This document shows positions 22,334 to 33,176 of a stretch of DNA of 64,000 bases, in pieces (the stretch's first letter is position 1; every line of letters starts with the position of its first letter). The notes under the pieces were generated by a model. That model was not told the origin of the DNA and made no database searches. It worked only from the letters and a program-made list of their open reading frames with translations. The DNA comes from Daedaleopsis sinensis (lineage: Eukaryota > Basidiomycota > Agaricomycetes > Polyporales > Polyporaceae): contig CM066302.1 of the NCBI GenBank assembly GCA_033807695.1, positions 806,001 through 870,000 of the forward strand, written 5' to 3'. A program made the translations under genes and the position numbers.

Positions 22334-24259
22334 TCAGTCCCACATGTCTTGGACGACGTTGCAAACGACGTCGAAGTCCACGCGATCTGTGCCATCCTCG
22401 GCCTGCTGGTATACCCACCGGCCCTGCGCACGCACGCACAAACCCGTCAGCCAACGGTGCACGCGTACCATCCCGCAACACGGCGGACGCACCTCGTAGA
22501 TCGTGCATCCGAGTGCGATGAGACGCAGCTTCGAGTTCTCGCGCAGCATCGAGTTCCGCGCGGCCTCCATGTACCTCTGGTTCCCCAAGTACGTGTTCGA
22601 CATCCAGTTGTTCAGCATCCTGATCTCGCGGAGGTTCTGCGCGCTCGCGACGGCCTCCTCGTACTTCACCTGCGAAAACATCGTTAACAGGCGGGCGGCC
22701 AGTCCGCCACATGCAGGCACTCACCCCTGCCTCATCGTGCGTGAAGAGCGTCGAGCACGAGAGCGTCTCGAGCGCGGGGAACACCGTGCACAGGCACTCG
22801 ACGTCCTTGAGCGTCATCTGCATCGAGTCCGCGGTGAAGTGCTTGAGCGTGTTTTTGTGCGTCGCGGCCATGTCGAGGATGAAGCCGCGCGGGATGAGCG
22901 CCTCGCCCTGGGTCGAGAACGCGTTCAGCGTGAACGCCTCGAGCCCGGGCCGCGGTGTGAGCCGGCGGATCCACGTCCAGAGCTGCTGGAAGCCCTGGAT
23001 GTGCACCGAGCTCGTGCGCACGGTGAGCTCCTTGAGCGTCGCCGCGGGCACGTCGTCGTACCGCCCAAACGCGGCGTTCCCGAAGTACTCCGTGTCGAGC
23101 GTCTCGAGCTGCGGGAGGAATGTCAGGATCTCGAGGATCGCCGCGGACGGGGCGCCCTTGAGGCGGAGCACGCGCAGGCGCGGGAGGTACGCGAGGACTG
23201 CAATGAGGATGGACGCGGGCACGCCTGAGCAGCGCTGTTCCGGGCAGACATTTTCGGGCGGGGCGGAGGGGGCAGGGGAGAGGGAAGTCAGGACGTACAG
23301 CACTTGGGATGCGCACGGGAAAGGGAACTGACGCCCAATTCGAGGTGCGTGAGGCTCGCGCCGAGCTTCTCGGACCAGCCCTGGAGGATGCGCGGCTTGC
23401 CCTCCATGCACCATACTGAGACCTTGCTCAGCTCTGTGAAGTCTTGGAGCGTCGTCCAGACGTCGTCGGACAGCCCGTGGAAGGTGCGGATGACGAGCTC
23501 TCGGAGCGGGAGTGTGCGGAGGATGTCGAGGTACGCGACGAAGTCGTGCTCGTCGTTGTGCTCGGGCGAGTCGTCGCTCCAGGTGAACCCTTCGAGATTC
23601 ACGCAGAGGCTGAGGGATTTTCTGCAAGCTTTGATGAGGTCCGGTCGATGGAACCCCACAGTGCCTAAGATATTATTGGTGAGCGGCAAACGGGAAACCC
23701 AGGGCCATTATGGAACGCACCAGTTTCGCGGACATATCGGACATACTTTGCGTATTCCGGTTTCTTGAGAATAGTAGCAGAAGGATGTACTACCGTAGTT
23801 CTCTAAGACAAAGGCAGATGTCAGTCAGTTTGGCTGATGAAACTACGCTGCCGGTACTAGGCACGTATTATCCACGCCGATTCCACGGACAGGGTTGCTT
23901 GTACTTGGTCTCGTCGGGTACCTACCTACCTTACTGAAAAGGCTAAATACTAACCTCGCTGTGCGAACAATGCTCTCTGGAGATGACACCGAGAGTACGT
24001 CTCCGATACTCACAGGGCCATCTCCAGTTCTTAGCTCGATTCAGGCGGATCTGGCGCGACTCACCTGATGCTTCCGGTCGGTAACCACACGCACATCGAG
24101 CGTGCGGTACAGCAGCGGCGTGGCAGCGTTGTGGAAGCTCTTCGAAAGCTGTGCACAAGTACACAAGTCCCGGCGATCAGAGAGGTGCTCTAGAATGAGC
24201 GGAAGCACGTCCAATGGCAGCGCCTCCGACGCAGACGTCTCCCGCACCGGCCAGGCCAT
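22334..24259 (-). CDS. F-box/LRR-type protein
   Basis: Starts at ATG 24259 (MAWPVRETSASEALPLDVLP) and stops at 22334 after VVQDMWD. An N-terminal F-box-like segment, LPLDVLPLILEHLSDRRDL to LYRTLDVRV, is followed by leucine-rich irregular repeats: RTLPLRELVIRTFHGL, SILIAVLAYLPRLRVLRLKG, LPQLETLDTEYFG and NLREIRMLNNWM. About six introns; long frames through the region are intron read-through. F-box proteins recruit substrates to SCF ubiquitin ligases; this class is highly expanded in Agaricomycetes and individual targets are unknown. No link to its neighbours is seen. Confidence 0.85.
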
Positions 24260-25709
24260 TCCAGACCGCGATTCCTGTGTCCCAGACTGCAGTCAGCTCG
24301 TGAGTTCCGCACACGCTAATCCGAGCCTAAATCCCGGGGCTCGCGCATCGAGATCGCGGCTGACGGGCGGGAGTCGGAGGGACACACCTCTTTCAGGCTG
24401 CAACTCGTGCCTAGTAGGCGCGGCCTCTTCACGGCGGCGGGCATGCACAGCTGCCCGAGGGACCCTGCAGGCTGCGAACGAGCAGGCGTGTGTTGCGTGC
24501 AAGAGATGTGGGGAACAAGACAAGATACGCTGGTGCGGCTCGTCGACTGTCGGAGGCTTTAATACGGCCGCGTGCCTTGCCACGCGCTTCGCAGCCATAC
24601 GATCATCTCCAGATCTGCCCGCTGCAACAACTGATCGGATGACCTCTGACGTATACCACATCGCACGCGCTTCCGAGTCCTGACTTCACTGATTGTTCTA
24701 CCTTTTCGGCACTCGCTTGTCCGTACAGGATTTGCCACTCAAGTGGTGGCACTAGTTATGAACGTACCGCGCGGTCGGCGGAGACTGTACGGTGCGGATA
24801 ACGGTGTGTTCGACAGTAACTCGGAGGGGCAACGCTCAACGTTTATGTTAGAATACAGGTTCCGTGACACTCGTACTCAACTTTCACATTGAGTGACGCC
24901 ACCGAAACGCGGTTAAGCACCGTCGGTGGGAACGAGCACCTTAATTTGATTCCAAACACGTCCAAAACGAGTAGTGCCGCCCATGAAATACGCCAGACAG
25001 TCGTCCGGAGGAAGGTAGACTTCCTCTCGCGCCGCCGGCATGTCCGGAATTGATAACAGACAATGCCACCAGTGCACGGCCATTCTCACCCATGTATACC
25101 CGGATGATGAAAACGCAGCCGCATCGTGGGGGCCCGGGACAAACGAAAGGGGAGGATGACGATCCTCACCTCGTTCATGGGAATGAGGTACTACCGCATG
25201 GCTCAGCGATGATTTGTGAGAGCCATCTATCTGACCACTTTGTCTGGTTTTTCGCTGGCGGACAGGACTGTCATATCAGCATCCTTTTGAGGCCTCCAGA
25301 GTCGCCGCTACATACCTTCGTGAATCAGCGACTGGTGTCTAGCGGTATCTCCGGGGGCGTTTTTTCGGGACCGACAAAGACCGCAGTCCCGGTGTGCATC
25401 GCGGTGGTCATGCGAGGGGTCCGTGAGGGAGCTCCTCGGAGGTCTCGGGCATACCTAGTCTGCGAGCCAAGGATATCCATAGATATTGAGGCGTGTGTGG
25501 CACGGGTGGTATCACAGTCAAGCGTCATTCACAGCGTTTGTCGAGTGGCATCTAGCGGGGATTGCAAGTAAGCTAGTGTCAATTTTGACGCGGTACTACG
25601 TGCATGCTGTAGTATTAAATCAGCGCTGCGAATACGTGGACTGCACGGCAACACCCGACTCAACTCACCCCGATATCGACATCTCGAAGGCATCCAGCGA
25701 CGACGACGC
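24260..25709. other. Intergenic, no supported gene
   Basis: Promoter region of the F-box gene and 3' flank of DPH5. A Cys-rich peptide on the plus strand (about 24487-24540) and a minus-strand frame at 25325-25528 were examined and not accepted. Confidence 0.45.
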
Positions 25710-26809
25710 TCAGTCCAGAGCACATCCATACACCCTTCCCGCTACATCCCGCCACGTCTCCCGGTTCACGGCGAAGCTCTCCGCATACTCGACCTCGAGG
25801 TGGTGCAGCCGCTTCCCGACGATGACCAGACTGTGCAGCGGCTCGCCGAACGCCTCCACGGGCTGCGCCAGCAGCTCCGCGAGGGTCCCCGCGACCACAC
25901 GCTCCTCTGCGCCGCCGCCGACGCGCGAGAGCGCGATCGCGAGCGTCGCGTCCGGGGCGAGGGTCCCGCTCTGGCGCGTCCCCTCGATCTCGACGAGCTG
26001 CGCGACCGCTTGGGTGATCGACATATAGCGCGGGGGCTCGTAGATCTTCCGCCCTCTGCGTCAACACGGTCAGTCTCGCGGGCACGACGAGAGCGGGCGA
26101 GCGCTTACCTCGCGAGGTTCTCTTCGCTCTGCTCCTTGACCTTGATGTCGAGAAGGACGAGGGTGTGCATGCCGAGGTCCGCGTTCTCCTTGATGCGGTC
26201 GTAAAAGCTGTCCGGCTTCCAGGTGTCCGTGAAGAAGACGAGCGAGACCGTCTGCCCGAAGTTGTAGAGCTGCAGCCCGCACGCGCCCACTGCGTTCATG
26301 ATCGACGCGTTGTGCACGATGCGCGTCGGGATGTTGAGCGATCGTGCACGAAGGACGATGTCTGTGTGGGTCGTCGCCCTGTGATTGAGTTAAACAGCCT
26401 GTTGCATCAAAAGAGTAGATCAATTGCTCAGTCACCCATAGGGATCCCCGACTACGAGCAAGGAGACGTCTTCTTTGTCCGCGTCGCGCAGGATTTCGTC
26501 GCTCTCCGTTTCGACCATATCTCGATCAGCGATAATGAGTTCTTTCCCATAGAATGCTTCCTTGCACGGCCTGTTGAAATATCACCTTCAATAACAGCTT
26601 GAGTCGATCACATACCAGTCTTTCCTTCTGGACCATGAGAATGCTGGTGTATGCCTCCAGATACACTCGTGAGGATCCCTTGACCGCCTGTGGAAAACGT
26701 TAGGCTATCACAATGCCCTAAACTGACGCCGAGGGGGTACTCATACCTCAAGTCCTCGAACAGTGATGTCTTTCTCGTCGCATAAACCAAGACCTACGAT
26801 GTAGAACAT
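25710..26809 (-). CDS. DPH5: Diphthine methyl ester synthase
   Basis: Starts at ATG 26809 ([20 protein letters not shown]), stops at 25710; five or six exons. The order of motifs is that of eukaryotic DPH5, an SAM-dependent tetrapyrrole-methylase-fold enzyme: [61 protein letters not shown] (SAM site), [49 protein letters not shown] and [11 protein letters not shown]. The enzyme tetramethylates the modified His of elongation factor 2 in diphthamide synthesis in the cytosol. Length and C-terminal domain look complete. Confidence 0.96.
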
Positions 26810-27080
26810 GGTCTCCACTAGTTCTGAGTTGAATACGAGTTGGTGGTAAATTGCAGAGTCGTAGAGATTAGATCTCGATCGAAGTGGGCGTTTCGATTAG
26901 ATAGGAGTTCAGATCTCAGATCGGACCATCTAATCTGGCCATTAGTTTGATTAGAAGAACGAGACTCAGAATACATGATCCCAGCTACGGTAGGGTGATA
27001 GTATGGCTACAAAATACATGGAGGGGCGAGGTAGGGTCGAGCACGGCGCGTTCGACGATGTAACCTCTCACTAGCTCTCA

Positions 27081-27703
27081 CTAGGGGCTGGTTGTCTGCG
27101 TCGGCGAAGACTCCGTAGTGTCCTTCGGCGGCCATGTTTCCTCACCGTGCAGTATCTTCGCTCCTTGCTCTTTCGTGTCAGGCTTGCGAAGTAGCTGTAA
27201 GAGTCACGACGGCTTGTCAGTAGTATACTAAACTAGTACGCAAGTGGGTACGCACCGTGCCTCGGATTTCCTATTCAAATGTACAACTTGTGATCAGCCT
27301 CTCGATTCACCCATATTCCTAATCAGACTGAGCATACCTTAGCATGGCCTGGAGAGTGTCACGGTGTGTCAGCATTAAGGCGAATCAACCATGAACACAG
27401 GAACTCACCAACTACTTGCTGTTTGAAAGATGGCTTTGGCTGCTGCACCACGATGGTATGTTGAACGCCTCCTGACTCCGGCTGGGTAGCAGCTGTATTG
27501 CGTCGAACTCAGTCTTGTAGGCAGAAGAGCAGGATAGCTCAGTGCTTACCTTGTTGCGGAGGTGTTGAGACTTGGGTCGGAGCGACAGTCTCAGACGGTA
27601 GGTCCGGTTGGAAGTTCGTCGTCGGGCGATCAGTAGGAGCCCCGCTAGCGGGGGGCCCTTCAATAGTGGCAGAGGTGGTGGGTCGGAACTCGTTGGAGGA
27701 CAT
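27081..27703 (-). CDS. Small Agaricomycete protein with two micro-exons, ~125 aa
   Basis: Starts at ATG 27703 (MSSNEFRPTTSATIEG) and stops at the TAG at 27081-27083. Five exons include 27338-27348 (11 nt) and 27256-27270 (15 nt). Spliced, the N-terminal half is Pro/Thr/Ser-rich, followed by QQPKPSFKQQVVGHAKEIRG and TLLRKPDTKEQGAKILHGEE. The basic, helical K-x-x-G-x-x-x-R pattern recalls small basidiomycete proteins of the type GYAKxxRGTxxRKPExKExG, seen by me only as a pattern; no named domain is claimed. All splice sites are GT-AG and phases agree, which supports the model. No signal peptide. Function unknown. Confidence 0.7.
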
Positions 27704-28998
27704 GATGGTAGAAAGTAAGATGATATTGGAGGAAGGCGGTGTGGATGCGGACTTATGTACTCGACCTCTTCGTGGAGACTAGGTATGACATCATCGCGCT
27801 TGGAAGGAATGTTTTTGCCACCAGCGCTGTGCTGTACGTATTATCGCCCGTTAAGCTTGTCAAGCATGGTCGAGAGCACTGGGAAGATTAGTAGAACAAC
27901 CCCATGGCGTACGTGTGCTCGACGACGAAGTCGCTGTAACGCTGCGTCTCGCGGTAAGTAAGTGGTGGTACGGTATTACTTAAGCAGATTAAACGGTTCC
28001 AAGAGATTAAGGTGTAAACGTGGGAATAGAGCCACGTGTCAGTAGCGCCCAGCCACCGATGCGTCTGGGGTCGCGTCCGCCGTCGCGTCAACGGTGTACT
28101 TACCACTTGTGAGGTGAACGCGATGCTTCGCACGCCATATGCGATTCCATAGACAAAAACATGGACAGGTAGAAGTTCAAAGAAGATACGTAGGGTACTA
28201 CTGGAGTGATATTAGTATACGTCTATCCTCCGTGCCAACTCCGGACAGCCTGATGATCTGGACACGATCGGTTGAAGCACACTTAAGTACTATGCGCTGG
28301 GTCGAGTACTGCTTTGAAGTCTGTAGACAGTACTTTATTATAAATTCGTATTCTTGGGTCACCGTAAACATGCTAGCACTTGGCTAGCACCCCTTCAAGA
28401 TAGATTATTTGAACATAGTATCAGGCGCCGTGCCTCGGGGACTCATCAAGCGCTTGAGAATGCGGCGGGACAACGCTGAGAACACAGTGAGTGTGCGTAA
28501 TGAATGGTCAAAGTCAGAAGGACGGACCGTAGGACTCCCGGATGCCAGTGTGCTCGCGGAGAGCACTCATCGTAGCAGGCGAGAGCTGTGAAGAGGATTG
28601 GAAGACGTTAGAGGAGAGCGATCTGGCACGGTCAGAATGGACGGACTTCACCAGCGGAACGAAGGGAGAGGGGAGGAAAAGAGAATGTTCAGCCCCACAC
28701 TGCGGCGCATCCTGATGGTTATACCATCCGAACCACAGGGGTTGCTTCAGAGTCGAGTAGGAGAGCGTATAGGAGAAGTACACAGCTCGAAAGGATAAAC
28801 GGTTGATCTAATCTACATGTTCCGAATGCACACGACAACATGGGAAAAGCCGGGTGCCAACATTTGTCACGTGACCTCAGCGAAAACGATGGTAAGACTT
28901 ACCGATTCAATAAATGGAATCGCAATCCTTTGCTTTTGAAATTGCTAGCACCTTGTCCTCACATCGATACATCTTGAGACGCATTCCGTCTGCTACAC
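27704..28998. other. Intergenic, no supported gene
   Basis: Between the divergent small-protein gene (-) and the ASCH-like gene (+). A minus-strand frame at 27888-28133 and a CT-rich leader before a very short frame (MSALREHTGIRESYGPSF, 28514-28567) were seen but are too short to support a gene. Confidence 0.45.
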
Positions 28999-29774
28999 AT
29001 GCCTGCAGAACGGACCAAGACGGCCTCCCGTCGTCATATAACCCTCTTGAGCTCGGGCACCAGCGATTCCAACCCCATCCAGTCGATTCTCGGAGCAGAC
29101 TCGCCTCGGCCTCTGCCTACTACACCTACACGCCTGAAACATGTTAAGACAAAACGCAAACCCACAGCTGGGGATGAAGACCGCGTGTTGACGGACGTGA
29201 TTCTATCCATCAAGCCGGAGTTCACGCAGCTCATCGCCGAGCGGAAGAAAAATCATGAATTTCGAGGGTATAAGCTGAAAGAGAGTATATCGCGTTTTTG
29301 GCTCTACGAATCTGCTCCTACTTCCGCAATTACGTGAGTCAGGCCATCTTGTTCCCTTGCTTCGCACAACAGCAGACAACAGCGTGCGCAGACCGACGTG
29401 CCCTTGGAGTTTTAGGCAGACCAATCGCACTACAGCTATCTTGAAAACATGATCCTAATAGGGCCTTTCGTGCGTAGTTCTCGAGTCAACACCGCTGATA
29501 CATCCCGGCTTCCTTCAGATACGTCATGTTCACCACCGCGCCAAAAGTTCCTGGTGAAGTGAACGACCCGTCGGGCGTAGGCAACGACGACTTCGACAAG
29601 GGCCTGAAATCAAAGTATGCCTATCCTGTCACGGAGCTGTACAAGCTGAAGAAGCCGCTACTGATGTCCGAGCTCAAGAGACGGTTTGACATTACTGTTC
29701 CACAAGGCTGGAGATATGCGACGAGGAAGCTGATAGAGGAGATGCGATTAGACGACATGGAAAAGTTGATCTAG
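28999..29774 (+). CDS. ASCH/PUA-like domain protein
   Basis: Starts at ATG 28999 (MPAERTKTASRRHITLLSSG), stops at 29772-29774, one intron 29334-29518 (185 bp, long for this genome). After a basic, disordered N-terminus (about 60 residues), the body reads DVILSIKPEFTQLIAERKKN, HEFRGYKLKESISRFWLYES, then ITYVMFTTAPKVPGEV. The pattern 'ILSIKPxxxxxIxxxxKxxEFR', then 'YxSxP...I', then 'GE' matches the ASCH fold of the PUA-like superfamily, which binds nucleic acid or modified bases. The assignment is by motif and family memory. Length 195 residues. The ATG at 28999 is preferred over an upstream frame because it precedes the continuous domain frame. Function in fungi unknown. Confidence 0.75.
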
Positions 29775-30509
29775 TGAAAATCACAGGGTATGTCGTCAAA
29801 GTATCACTCGTTTATACTTTTGCTTGCTATGTGCATCATTTACTCGCAACACTATGCAGTGTATCGACCTCCAGACATTATAAGAGGTATGCTTCATATG
29901 CACCATGAGAATGCTTTTTTGGTAGCCTGTTAGGCGTGCAATATCGAGCCGATTGACAGCGCCGACATAATCACTGCCTCCAGCTATTAATTAGGGTCAG
30001 GCTAGCCGATGCGCGACAGGCGACTTCCATCGTCATCACACCCCGCCCGGATCATTTGCGACGCGGATGCTAGCTATAGCGGCCGAACAAATCCCGCATC
30101 CACGAAGGTTCTTGACAGGATACAGCCGACGCGACTGATTGACATGGCAGGTAGGTGACCGGTGTTTCGAACGTGCCTCCTTACGACAGTCTCGCCAGAC
30201 GGAAATATACAAGCATGCATGCTGATTGCTCAATATTTCACCTTCGCAATTGACCACGGGGCGCGTCTGGATGCAGTTGTGCATCCGTTCAGAAGCCCCA
30301 GGAACGCAAACTGTGCTAGACGTTGAGGCAGGGAAACGAGCGCTGGCCCGAGGATGACCCGCTTGCATGCGGAGAGTGTTCAGGCGGACGGTATTTCGTC
30401 CGAGCATCTTCCTGGCATACGACGTATATAACCCCTCGTAGCCTCTGTTGCGACGATGTCAACTGCGTCGTTCGCCTCTAACGGACCTGATCCAGTGCGG
30501 TGCCTCAAA
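29775..30509. other. Intergenic
   Basis: Contains the CE16 promoter (TATA at about 30425). No other feature seen. Confidence 0.5.
30425..30431 (+). promoter_or_regulatory. TATA box of the CE16 gene
   Basis: TATATAA about 80 bp upstream of the ATG at 30510. Confidence 0.55.
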
Positions 30510-32351
30510 ATGTACTCAAAGCTCGGTCTTGCGGCGTTCGTATCTGTGGTGTTCGTCCGAGTGGCCTCGGCACAGCAGCCCACCTGGGCGCAGTGTGAGT
30601 CCTTTCTGGTATACGTTATATACTCTCAGTGCTGATTGAGGCGTGCGCAACAGGCGGTGGAATCGGCTGGACTGGCGCAACAACATGTGTCTCAGGGTAA
30701 GCTGTCTATTCGAACTTGACATTTATGACTGACGAACGTAACCCATACAGCGCGACTTGCACGAAACAGAACGACTGTAAGTCTCCACCTGCTGCCCGTA
30801 TTTGCTACCTTCTTTAACCCGACGATAGACTACAGCCAGTGCATCCCTGGAGCAGCGGCGCCGACCTCAGTGACGACGTCGGCACCGGCTGGACCTACGA
30901 CCGCTCCGCCGGGCGTTGACACAGCCAACTTCTGGTTCAGCTTGTTCGTCATTTGAGTCCACCAGAAGAGGCTGGATACAAGGAACTCACAAATATATCG
31001 ACAGCGGCGATTCATACACTCAGACTGGCTTCGATCCTACCGGCGCCGTCCCCGCGCCCGGAAACCCATTGGGCAACCCCACCTATCCTGTACGTACGAT
31101 TCCTCATAGCTTCCGACGTGTAAGAACGAGTAACTCATGCGACTATCGGCAGGGCTACACCGCCGTTGGCGGCGTCAACTGGGTCGACCTCGACACGACT
31201 GTGTACAATAACTCGCTCGTCCTGACCTACAACTATGCGTACGGTGGCGCTACTATCAACGCTTCGCTTGTGCAGCCGTACGAGCCCACCGTGCTCTCGC
31301 TAATCGACCAGGTCAACCAGTTCATCAACCAAGCCGCGAGCAAGCCCGCCTTCGCCCCCTGGACGAGCGTCAACGCACTGTTCTCGGTATTCATCGGGAT
31401 CAACGACATTGGGAACAGCTACTACCAGAGTGGAGACCGTGCTGCGTGAGTGTGGACGTGCAGGCAGGTGCTCCGCGCATGCTAACTCGGAGGTGCGACA
31501 CAAGGTTCTCGGACGTGCTGCTGGACTCGTACTTCGGTCAGGTAGAGAAGCTTGTGAGTAGTGCTCCCTTGGCATGCATTTGAACCTAGAAGCTAAATCG
31601 GCTCCTTCTCATCAGTAGTACGCACATGCACCACCACATCACGTCTACCAGTGTGCTAATTGCGTTCGCACCCCCGCAGTAACGTCGGCGCGAGGAACTT
31701 CCTCTTCGTCACCGTGCCACCGGTGGACAGGTCGCCCCTGGTCAGTCGCATCGTCTTCCATTCAGGCCGGGTCACAGACGCAACTGGCTCACCTCGTTAC
31801 CATCGCAGATGCTCGCGCAAAGCGCGGACGCGCAGGCTCTGGAGAAGACGGTCATCGAGGGCTTCAACTCGAAGCTCGCTAGCCGCGCGCAGGCGTTGAA
31901 GACCGCACACCCCGACGTGAGCTCATGAGCTCATATGCTCCGGGCTCCTAGCTCGCGCTCTTGAGTGGAACGGTCGGAACTCATGCGCGTGCGCCGCAGG
32001 TTACGGTGTGGGTCTGGGACTCGGCCGCGATCTTCACGACGATCCTCGACGACCCGACCAAGTACGGGTTTGCGGACGCGACTTCGTACGGGAATGCCGA
32101 CAGTTTCTGGGGGTACGTGCGCTAGCTTTGCATATCTCCCCGTGAACGCAGCTGAGCTGACCCTTGTGACTGTGTTGTCTGCGTGCGTGGTTTCAGGAAC
32201 AACTACCACCCGTCGAGTGCGTATTGGTCTTTCAGTCTTGCTCGCACGCACTTGATGGGCTATGGCTGACATACGTGCCTCAAACACAGGCGCTGTACAC
32301 AAGTTCTTAGCGGAAGACGCCGCATCGGTTCTGTCTGGGACCGTCTGGTAA
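30510..32351 (+). CDS. Secreted CE16-type acetylesterase with N-terminal CBM1
   Basis: Starts at ATG 30510 with a signal peptide (MYSKLGLAAFVSVVFVRVAS). A CBM1 cellulose-binding domain follows across four exons: QPTWAQCGGIGWTGATTC to KQNDYYSQC, with four Cys and the W/Y/Y binding face. A Thr/Pro linker (TSVTTSAPAGPTTAPPG) leads to an SGNH/GDSL hydrolase: FGDSYTQTGF (nucleophile Ser), AYGGATIN (block II Gly), GINDIGNSYY (block III Asn), and NNYHPSSAVH (catalytic His). Ends SGTVW at 32349-32351. Splicing restores FWFSFGDS through a weak GTTCGT donor. CE16 enzymes remove acetyl groups from hemicellulose oligomers; the CBM1 would hold it on cellulose. Around eleven introns. Confidence 0.92.
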
Positions 32352-33176
32352 AGGAGGATATTGGCGAGGGTGATGGAAAAACGGTGGGGCGGGCAGTGAG
32401 GGAGTGGTTACGAGGTGCGGCTAAAGGAATACGAGGCGAATGACTTGAATTGCTTGCTTGAATGCACTGATTGAATGCCCTTGCATTTATTCCACACAGG
32501 CGATCGCTGTGACCAACCCTGAGATCAAGGCGGCCTACTATCATGAGACGGCCGAACTCTACTCGATCTTCGAAGCTTCATAGCTTCACCGGTGTGCCGC
32601 GGCTGGTTTAAGTGTCGTTAGGATCCAAGCCACCGCTCTGGCATGCACAACCAATTCATGGGCGCATCGATGATCTAGTAGCGGCCCATCAGTTGATCAC
32701 GATGCGCTCGTCAACGCCTAGTTCTGGCATCTTCGGCTATCCGAGTGCCTCCTGCCATCACGCCGGGGTTGTAACCCTCTCTGCCTCTAGAGGCGGGGGA
32801 TATTGTTCTGTAGACAGCTCCTTGACTTTCATTTGTCACGACAAACCAGTGTCCAAGTCGCAAATTCTGAAATTTCACACTGGTCCATACCATAAGGGTT
32901 TGTTCACATTCAATTGGCACTGTCAGCTTCAAGCCCGCGGACGGTGAGCTCACAATCTGTCCTACGCAAGGAGCAGACCAATTTCATTTCAGCTCCCTAC
33001 AAGAGCTCGAGCGGCAGTAGTAGTGAACTCGAAACGACACCCGTGTCATCTTCTCTTCCCTGTGTCCTTTCAACCAGTCCCACGACATTGCACAAGACTC
33101 ATGTAGGTGGCTGTTTGGAATCGCTCATAAGAGCTGCTAGTGCTCACGGTCAAGAGTCTCCGTTAGAACACGACCC
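32352..33176. other. Intergenic with an orphan exon-like segment
   Basis: Between CE16 and the PARG-like gene. The piece at 32500-32583 (see next entry) is the only coding-like element. Confidence 0.5.
32500..32583 (+). other. Orphan terminal-exon-like segment
   Basis: Directly after an acceptor-like CCACACAG, an 84-bp frame reads AIAVTNPEIKAAYYHETAEL, continuing YSIFEAS and a TAG stop. Its composition is protein-like, unlike the surroundings. It does not fit the CE16 gene, which already ends at 32351. It may be an alternative last exon or a relic. Confidence 0.3.

Noticed and set aside
22311..23627. 438-residue minus-strand frame
   Set aside because: It reads through introns in a shifted frame of the F-box/LRR gene; Arg/Pro-rich shadow composition.
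24487..24540. Cys-rich peptide CVACKRCGEQDKIRWC resembling a MYND or zinc knuckle
   Set aside because: No further Cys/His pairs at the right spacing, no start or exon context.
25325..25528. 67-residue minus-strand frame
   Set aside because: Plausible composition but no domain, splice partners or promoter.
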